DNA from: an uncultured Rhodospirillales bacterium
GTDB lineage: Bacteria; Pseudomonadota; Alphaproteobacteria; Acetobacterales; Acetobacteraceae
Direction: 5' to 3'
Assembly (NCBI GenBank): GCA_903835235.1
Contig: CAILMF010000079.1
Location: forward strand, 1-64,000
DNA: 64,000 bases
The notes below the pieces were generated by a model. The model saw only the letters and a program-made list of their open reading frames with translations. It made no database searches and had not been told where the DNA came from. Shown piece by piece: positions 58,530 through 64,000 of this stretch (position 1 is the first letter of the stretch; each line of letters opens with the position of its first letter). A program made the position numbers and the translations under genes.

Positions 58530-58868
58530 TTACTGGACCTTGACGATCATCCGCATGCGCGGGTGGATGACGCAGCGCACGTCGTTGTCGCCGGAAACGT
58601 TGAACTCGATATCGGTATGGTCGCCCGGGCGCTGCAGCGTGGAGATGCGGCTGGCGCCGGCGGGGTCGCGCACCTGCACGTTGTGGGCGATGACGTCGTC
58701 GTTCTGGAAGCGCACCTGCGCCCCCTTCGCCACGGTCAGCACCTCGGCACTGAAGGCGCGGTCCTTCTGGCCGACCACCTGCAGGCCGGATTGCGCGACG
58801 GCAGCGGCGGAAAGCCCCACCAGCAGCGCAGCGGCGGCGAGGAGCGCGGGCGTGGAAATCCTGATCAT
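58530..58868 (-). CDS. Cupredoxin-like copper protein
   Basis: A 112-residue periplasmic protein. The signal is ISTPALLAAAALLVGLSAAAVA. The type 1 copper ligands can be placed: His62 (DVIAHNVQV), and Cys99, His102 and Met107 in VRCVIHPRMRM, the C-x2-H-x4-M of plastocyanin-like folds. It may carry electrons. It lies seven bases from the di-haem peroxidase gene upstream and is surely co-transcribed, so it could be that enzyme's electron donor. The peroxidase gene is interrupted, which may affect its purpose. Confidence 0.82.
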   Translation of the reverse strand: MIRISTPALLAAAALLVGLSAAAVAQSGLQVVGQKDRAFSAEVLTVAKGAQVRFQNDDVIAHNVQVRDPAGASRISTLQRPGDHTDIEFNVSGDNDVRCVIHPRMRMIVKVQ

Positions 58869-58875
58869 GGCGGGG

Positions 58876-59931
58876 TCATTCCTCGTTGGCGGGCAGGTTG
58901 GGCAGGGGCATCGGGTCGTCCTCGCTGGTCAGGGTGCGGAGGAAGGCGACCAGGTCGGCCACTTCGGCATCGGTCAGCGACAGGCGGCGCATCTCGGCAG
59001 ACAGGCTGGGCCGCTGGATGAAGCCGGTGTCGTAGTGCCGTATCGCCTCGGCCATGGTGGCCACCGAACCGTCGTGCATGTAGGGCGCGCGCTGCGCCAC
59101 GTTGCGCAGCGTGGGCGTCTTGAAGGCGTGCTGCAGCACCGGCACGTCGGGCATCAGCGCGCCGCGGCCGAGGTCCTCGCCGGGCAGGCCGATGTCATGG
59201 AAGCTGTCATCGGTCAGCCGCCAGCCGCTGTGGCAGGCCGCGCAATTGGCCTTGCCGTTGAACAGGCGGAAGCCGTTCTGCGCCGAGGCGCTGATCGCCT
59301 GGGCGTCGCCCGCGACCCAACGGTCGAACGGTGCCAGGTTGCTGACGATGGTGCGCTAGAAGGTGGCGAGCGCGGCGGCGATGCCTTCCCCCGTCACCTG
59401 CTCCTGGCCGAAGGCCTCACCGAACATGCGCCGGTAGCCGGGCACCGCGCCCAGCTCGGCCACCAGTTCGTCCAGCGGCTGGTTCATTTCCCCCGCATCG
59501 GTCACTGGCCCCAGCGCCTGATCCTCAAGGCTGTCCTTGCGGCCGTCCCACATCAGGGGTTCGGCCCAGGCCAGGTTGAGGATGGTCGGGCTGGCCCGGC
59601 GCAAGGTATTCGCATGGTCGCCACGGGCGCGGCGCAGGCCATCCTCCCACCCCAGGGCCGGGTTGTGGCAACTGGCGCAGGAAGTGGCGTTGGAGCGCGA
59701 CAGGCGGGGGTCGAAGAACAACGCCTGGCCCAGCCGAAGCTTGGCATCGGAATAGGGGTTGGCCGCTGGAAACGGAATGGCGGCCGGCCGCCGGTACAGC
59801 GCCTGCAACGAGGCGAGCGTCGGCACCGCAACCTGGTCCGGCGCGCCTTGGGCCGCGGCAAGCCCGAGTCCGATGGCCACCAACCCGGCGAGGGCGCCGC
59901 GCGGAAGGCCGCTCCGGGCCGTCCGAAACAT
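58876..59931 (-). pseudogene. Di-haem cytochrome c peroxidase (MauG/CCP family), interrupted by a TAG codon
   Basis: Reading the minus strand in one frame gives a complete family member: signal region (RGALAGLVAIGLGLAAAQGA), haem site 1 NATSCASCHNPALGWEDG, middle LAWAEPLMWDGRKDSLEDQA, and then ALATF-TAG-RTIVSNLAPFDRW, haem site 2 NGKANCAACHSGWRL and C-terminal TPTLRNVAQRAPYMHDGSVA. Homologues commonly read F-E-R-T at the TAG, so GAG to TAG is the likely change (59356-59358). No frameshift occurs. Function, if readthrough or if the base is wrong, would be periplasmic peroxidase with the cupredoxin as partner. The start at 59931 is likely, 59964 possible. Confidence 0.85.
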
Positions 59932-60198
59932 CTCTTTGAACACGATCGGCCATTCCTCAAGCATCTCGCGGGGGCGACCAGCAACACACTGAGGATCGCC
60001 GCAGCGAGAGGCCCTCTGCGCGCTGCAGCGCTCGAGGTCGGAGCCTATGTGATTGGAATAACCGAACCGTGAAGACGATGCCGGGGCAGCAATGCCGAGT
60101 GAAGCAGGCGCGGCCCTCTCTCCCGTTGCGGCCGCTGACGATTGCCGCCGCCGTCTCAAGGCGTTCAACGACGGAAGGCGGGGTGATGCGGCGACCTG

Positions 60199-60645
60199 CT
60201 ATCCCTGCTTGCGCAGGGGGCGAACGAAACGCGACCCAACCTCCGCAAAGCCAGTCGCCTGGCAGAACGCCTGGAGGAAGGGCGCGCCCGCCGGTACGCC
60301 CATTTCCAGCTTGCTGCAGCCGGCGGAACGCGCGGCCTGGGCGGCGGCCTTCAGCAGCATCCGGCCAATCCCGATCCGCCGTTCCTCGGGGTTCACCAGC
60401 AAGGTCGTGATCTGCGCGGTCGCACGCGCGTCGTCGAGCGTTGGATACCAATGCATCACCAGAAGGCCGCTTGGCGGACCCCAGCGCAGGGCCACCAGCG
60501 CCGCGCCGGGCGCATCGCGCAGGGTCGTCAGCCGATCCGCGAGATCGCGCGGGTCGACCGGGTGTCCTGCCATGCCCAGCAGCGTGGCGATGCCTGGCGC
60601 CTCGGCTGCGGTGGCAGCGCGGATTTCCAACCCGAAGCGCGACAT
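60199..60645 (-). CDS. GNAT family N-acetyltransferase
   Basis: A 148-residue single-domain acetyltransferase. ITTLLVNPEERRIGIGRMLL is the acetyl-CoA-binding loop (R-x-x-G-x-G/A form, near residues 80-99), and the C-terminal LEMGVPAGAPFLQAFCQATG strand-turn-helix completes the fold. The start is MSRFGLEIRAATAAEAPGIA. The substrate is unknown; the sequence looks like a small-molecule or antibiotic-like acetyltransferase. It lies between the peroxidase and the RND pump genes on the same strand, with more than 120 bases on each side, so it is probably separate. Confidence 0.88.
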   Translation of the reverse strand: MSRFGLEIRAATAAEAPGIATLLGMAGHPVDPRDLADRLTTLRDAPGAALVALRWGPPSGLLVMHWYPTLDDARATAQITTLLVNPEERRIGIGRMLLKAAAQAARSAGCSKLEMGVPAGAPFLQAFCQATGFAEVGSRFVRPLRKQG

Positions 60646-60767
60646 CGACGATTCAATCCCCGGCTCAGGTCAGGATCGAATGGATATGCGCCGCTCGACG
60701 CAAAACGCCAGCCCAGGCCTGCAGCGTCAGGGCCGGCGCTGCTGCAGGGTGCCTGCAGGCCCGCACG

Positions 60768-63700
60768 TCATGACGGCCGACCCGTCCGGGTGCCGAGCAG
60801 ACCGCCTCTGCCCCATGCCCGGCCGCCATCGGGCCTGACCCGCTCGCTCGCCGGCTTGCCAAGCAGGTCGATCATGGCCGGGAAAACGATGAGGATGAAG
60901 ATCGGCACCAGGCCGATACCGCCGACCACCACCAGCGCCAGGGGCTTCTGCACATCGGCGCCGATGCCGGTGGCCAGGGCCATCGGCAGCAGCCCGGTGA
61001 AGCTGGCGAAGCAGGTCATGAAGACCGGGCGCATGCGGTCCACGCCGGCCTGGTCCAGCGCGCGGCGCCAAGGCATCCCATCGCTGCGCAGGTGGTTGAA
61101 GTGGGACAGCAGGATGATGCCCTCCATCACCGTGATCCCGAACAGCGCCAGGAAGCCGATGGCCGCGGGCACGCTGAAGTTCAGGCCCGCCACCCAGAGC
61201 GCGACGACGCCGCCGACGATAGACATCGGCACGATGCCGAATACCAGCAGGGTTTCCCGCAGCGTGTTGAACTGCACATAGAGCAGCACGAGAATCAGCG
61301 CGAAGGCCGCCGGCACCACCACCATCAATCGGCCGACGGCTTCCTGCAGGTTGCGGAACTCGCCCACCCAATCCAGCCGGTAGCCGGGCGGCAGCACCAC
61401 CTGCGCCGCCACCAGGCGCTGCGCCTCGGCCACCGTGCTGGCGGGGTCGCGGCCCCGCACGCTGAAGCGGATCGGCACGTAGCGGCTGGCATCCTCGCGG
61501 TAGATGTAGCTGACGCCCGAAACCAGGCGGATATCGGCGACGTCCTCCAGCGTGGCGCCGGTCCTGTCGCCGATGGGAATGCGGCGGATCGAAGCTGTAT
61601 TGTCGCGGGCCTCCTCGGCCAGGCGAACCATGATGGGGAAGTTGCGGTCCGCCCCCGGTTCGTAGAGCCGCCCGGCTTCCCGCCCACCGATGGCGGCCTG
61701 GATCACCTCGTTCACGTCGTTCATGTTCAGCCCGAAGCGGGCGGCCCGGTCGCGGTCGATGGTGATGGCGACCGTCGGCTGGCCGAGCACGCGGAAGGCG
61801 GCCAGGTCGGCCACGCCGCGGACCTCGGCCATGATGGCGCGGATTTCCGCGGCCTTCTGCACGATGATGTCGAGTTCCGGCCCGAACACCTTCACCGCGT
61901 TGGCGCCCTTCACGCCCGAGGCCGCCTCCTGCACGTTGTCGCTGATGGCCTGGGCGTAGCTGAACTCCACGCCCAGGAACTCGCGCGACAGGCGTTCCTG
62001 CATCGCGTGCACCAGGCCGTCGCGGTTGGGGGCCGTGGTCCATTGGTCCGGTGGCTTCAGCGGCAGGAAGAACTCGGCGTTGAAGAAGCCGGCACTGTCG
62101 GTGCCATCATCCGGCCGGCCCTGCTGGCTGGTGGCGGTGATGACCTCGGGGAATTCCTGCAGCACCACACGGATGCGGTTGACCGTGGCGTTGCCCTCCT
62201 CCAGCGAGATGGTGCCGGGCATGGTGGCGCGGACCCACAGGTTGCCTTCCTCCAGCGTCGGCAGGAACTCGGCGCCCAGCGTCGACATCAGCGCGAAGGA
62301 GCTGCCCAGCAGCAGCGCCGCCAGCAGCAGGCAGACCGCGCGCATGGACATGGCGGCGGCATAGAGCCGCGCATGGGCGCGGCGCAGCACCCTGACCAGC
62401 GGCGTGTCGCTCTCCTTGCTGTCCTCGCGCAGCATCAGCGCCGCCAGGGCCGGGGTGATGGTGAAGGTGGCCAGCAGCGCGCCGATGATGGCGTAGGCAT
62501 AGGTCTTCGACATCGGGCCGAAGATGCGGCCCTCGACCCCGCCCAGGGTGAACAGCGGGATGAAGGCGGCGATGATGATCAGCGCCGAGAAGAAGATCGC
62601 CTTGTCCACCTCGCTGGCGGCACGCAGGATCGTCAGCGGCAGGCCGGAAAGCCCCTGCGGCGTGGCCGGCACCACCGGTCTGTTGCCGGTACTTCGGGCC
62701 AGCCTCAGGTGGCGGTATATGTTCTCCACCATGATGACGGTGGCATCCACCAGCAGGCCGAAGTCCAGCGCGCCGAGCGACAGCAGGTTGGCGCTTTCCC
62801 CCCGCACCAGCATGGTGACGATGGCGAAGAGGAAGGCGAAGGGCACGGTCGCCGCCACCACCAGGGCGCCGCGGAAGTCGCCGAGGAACAGCCACTGGAT
62901 CAGCAGGATCAGCGCCACGCCTTCGATGATGTTGTGCACCACGGTGCGGGTGGTGATCTTGACCAGCTCCTCGCGGTCGTACAGCGGCACGATCCGCACG
63001 CCGGGGGGCAGGATGCCGCCGGCGTTGATCCGCGCCACCTCCTGCTGCACGGCGCGAATGGTGGGCAGGGTCTGCTCGCCGCGGCGCATCAGCACCGTGG
63101 CCAGCACCACGTCGTTATCCTCCTCATGCCCGGCCACGCCCAGCCGCGGCAGGTTGCCGATCTGCACCGTGGCGATATCCGAAAGCTGCACCGGCAGGCC
63201 GCGCTCGGCGGAGAGCACCACCTTGCCGAGGTCTTCCAGGCCACGCAGCAGGCCGATGCCCTGCACCACCGCGGCCTGGGGACCGATACGGATGACGCCG
63301 GCACCCACCGTGGCGTTGCCGGCCCGGATGGCCGCGACCACCTGCGGCAGGGTGAGCCCGTGCGCGATCATCCGGTGCAGGTCGATGGAGACGCTGTAAC
63401 TTTTGGACAAGCCACCAAAGGAGGTGACGTCGACCACTCCGGGCACCCGCTTGAAGCGGCGGTTCAGCACCCAGTCCTGCAGGGTCTTCAGGTCGGCCAG
63501 GCCAAAGCCCGGCGGCCCTACCAGGCGATAGCGCATGATCTCGCCGATCGGCGACAGCGGCGAAATGGTGGGATTCGCCGATTCCGGCAGGCCCTCGGTC
63601 TGTGCCAGCCGGTTCAGCACCTGCTGCAAGGCCTGTTCGTAGGTGTAGTTGAAGTTGAACTGCACCCGGACGTCGGACAGGCCGAACAGGCTGGTCGAGC

Positions 63701-63944
63701 GCACCGACGTCAGGTTCGGCATTCCCGCCATGGCCAGTTCCACCGGGATGGTGACGTAGCGTTCGATCTCCTCCGCGCTTTGCCCCGGGTTCTGGGTGAT
63801 GACGACCACCTGGGGCGGCACCGGGTCGGGATAGGCCTCGATGTTGAGCTTGGTGAAGCCGATCAGCCCGACCACGAGGAATGCGAAGAACAGCAGGACA
63901 ACCAAGGGGCGTCGTTGCAGGGAAAACGCGACAACCTGACGCAT
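60768..63944 (-). CDS. CzcA/CusA-type heavy-metal efflux RND permease
   Basis: A 1058-residue inner-membrane pump with twelve helices and two periplasmic loops. The start is MRQVVAFSLQRRPLVVLLFF, and LNIEAYPDPVPPQVVVITQN is the HME-RND opening loop. Helix 4 carries SLGALDFGLLVDATVIMVEN, with the Asp, Asp and Glu proton-relay residues of CzcA. The second half has VPAAIGFLALFGITVMEGII. It should export divalent (or monovalent) cations across the envelope with a membrane-fusion and an outer-membrane partner; these would lie upstream, beyond the window edge. The final 25 residues are Arg/Gly-rich. Confidence 0.92.
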   Translation of the reverse strand: MRQVVAFSLQRRPLVVLLFFAFLVVGLIGFTKLNIEAYPDPVPPQVVVITQNPGQSAEEIERYVTIPVELAMAGMPNLTSVRSTSLFGLSDVRVQFNFNYTYEQALQQVLNRLAQTEGLPESANPTISPLSPIGEIMRYRLVGPPGFGLADLKTLQDWVLNRRFKRVPGVVDVTSFGGLSKSYSVSIDLHRMIAHGLTLPQVVAAIRAGNATVGAGVIRIGPQAAVVQGIGLLRGLEDLGKVVLSAERGLPVQLSDIATVQIGNLPRLGVAGHEEDNDVVLATVLMRRGEQTLPTIRAVQQEVARINAGGILPPGVRIVPLYDREELVKITTRTVVHNIIEGVALILLIQWLFLGDFRGALVVAATVPFAFLFAIVTMLVRGESANLLSLGALDFGLLVDATVIMVENIYRHLRLARSTGNRPVVPATPQGLSGLPLTILRAASEVDKAIFFSALIIIAAFIPLFTLGGVEGRIFGPMSKTYAYAIIGALLATFTITPALAALMLREDSKESDTPLVRVLRRAHARLYAAAMSMRAVCLLLAALLLGSSFALMSTLGAEFLPTLEEGNLWVRATMPGTISLEEGNATVNRIRVVLQEFPEVITATSQQGRPDDGTDSAGFFNAEFFLPLKPPDQWTTAPNRDGLVHAMQERLSREFLGVEFSYAQAISDNVQEAASGVKGANAVKVFGPELDIIVQKAAEIRAIMAEVRGVADLAAFRVLGQPTVAITIDRDRAARFGLNMNDVNEVIQAAIGGREAGRLYEPGADRNFPIMVRLAEEARDNTASIRRIPIGDRTGATLEDVADIRLVSGVSYIYREDASRYVPIRFSVRGRDPASTVAEAQRLVAAQVVLPPGYRLDWVGEFRNLQEAVGRLMVVVPAAFALILVLLYVQFNTLRETLLVFGIVPMSIVGGVVALWVAGLNFSVPAAIGFLALFGITVMEGIILLSHFNHLRSDGMPWRRALDQAGVDRMRPVFMTCFASFTGLLPMALATGIGADVQKPLALVVVGGIGLVPIFILIVFPAMIDLLGKPASERVRPDGGRAWGRGGLLGTRTGRPS

Positions 63945-64000
63945 GTGTGTGGACCTGGACCTGATGGCGGATTATTTGCCCCGATGTTACTACCTGTCCA
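63945..64000. other. Window edge upstream of the RND gene
   Basis: Only 56 bases are visible. No Shine-Dalgarno of good quality is seen right before the RND ATG. The preceding gene, probably a membrane-fusion protein or an outer-membrane factor, is outside the window. Confidence 0.4.

Noticed and set aside
58876-59154. A separate small cytochrome gene
   Set aside because: The 92-codon frame is only the C-terminal end of the peroxidase. In-frame reading across the TAG joins it to the N-terminal part, including haem site 2, which lies before its first ATG.
1-64000. tRNA, rRNA, riboswitch or prophage genes
   Set aside because: I looked for conserved tRNA arms, rRNA blocks, known riboswitch cores and integrase or phage structural genes and saw none. 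A covariance-model scan would be needed to exclude small RNAs.

Overview
The window is about 70% GC, with dense, mostly overlapping genes. It looks like a chromosomal stretch of an alphaproteobacterium. Tctc/Bug-type periplasmic receptors, an HWE-family histidine kinase, a lone simple flagellin, BrnTA and an SbmA-like exporter together suggest an Acetobacteraceae (Roseomonas-like) environmental bacterium. That placement is an inference from gene content and base composition; no rRNA, tRNA or universal marker gene was seen.

Layout. 1-12 kb: small-molecule catabolism and uptake (Asp/Glu racemase family, two orphan Bug receptors, alpha/beta hydrolase, FAD amine oxidase, MaoC-like hydratase, luciferase-like monooxygenase, SDR, GNAT) with a BrnT/BrnA toxin-antitoxin pair. 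12-13.6 kb: flagellin with a structured 5' leader, then an AT-rich patch with a small unknown gene. 13.7-19.1 kb: TRAP receptor, NodS-like methyltransferase, patatin-like lipoprotein, lipocalin, polysaccharide deacetylase. 19.2-23.2 kb: CydD and CydC separated by short repeats, then a GNAT gene. 23.2-26.8 kb: an arsenic operon (arsR-arsI-arsC-arsC-aqpS) that has no pump in the window, with a divergent radical SAM gene. 26.9-36.6 kb: OmpA-like lipoprotein, RecQ, YihY, SbmA/YddA-type ABC exporter, EAL phosphodiesterase, DUF1194 protein, GST. 36.8-39.9 kb: two OmpA-type porins and a 57-bp tandem repeat. 39.9-45.5 kb: a YdiJ-type FAD/Fe-S dehydrogenase, then M24 and M20 hydrolases. 45.5-51.3 kb: a polyamine-type ABC importer operon carrying three successive paralogous binding proteins. 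51.5-64 kb: methyltransferase, HWE kinase, 2-hydroxyacid dehydrogenase, an MCP-PilZ fusion chemoreceptor, a cupredoxin, a di-haem peroxidase gene with an in-frame amber codon, and a CzcA-type RND pump.

Cross-cutting signals. Two families of dispersed palindromic elements occupy intergenic gaps across the window. Family A has a 47-bp palindrome that is nearly identical at 30.4 and 55.4 kb. Family B has the core TCTGTCAGGCGC hairpin plus a GATCAGACGC-ended hairpin. Several copies sit so that the TAG end of the element is the stop codon of the adjacent gene, and one copy encodes the C-terminal tail of a monooxygenase. A 26-bp tandem duplication at 860-911 copies a ribosome binding site and a GTG start, creating two chained nine-codon minicistrons. 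Metal and signalling themes recur: arsenic detoxification, CzcA efflux, c-di-GMP turnover (EAL) and c-di-GMP sensing (PilZ on a chemoreceptor).
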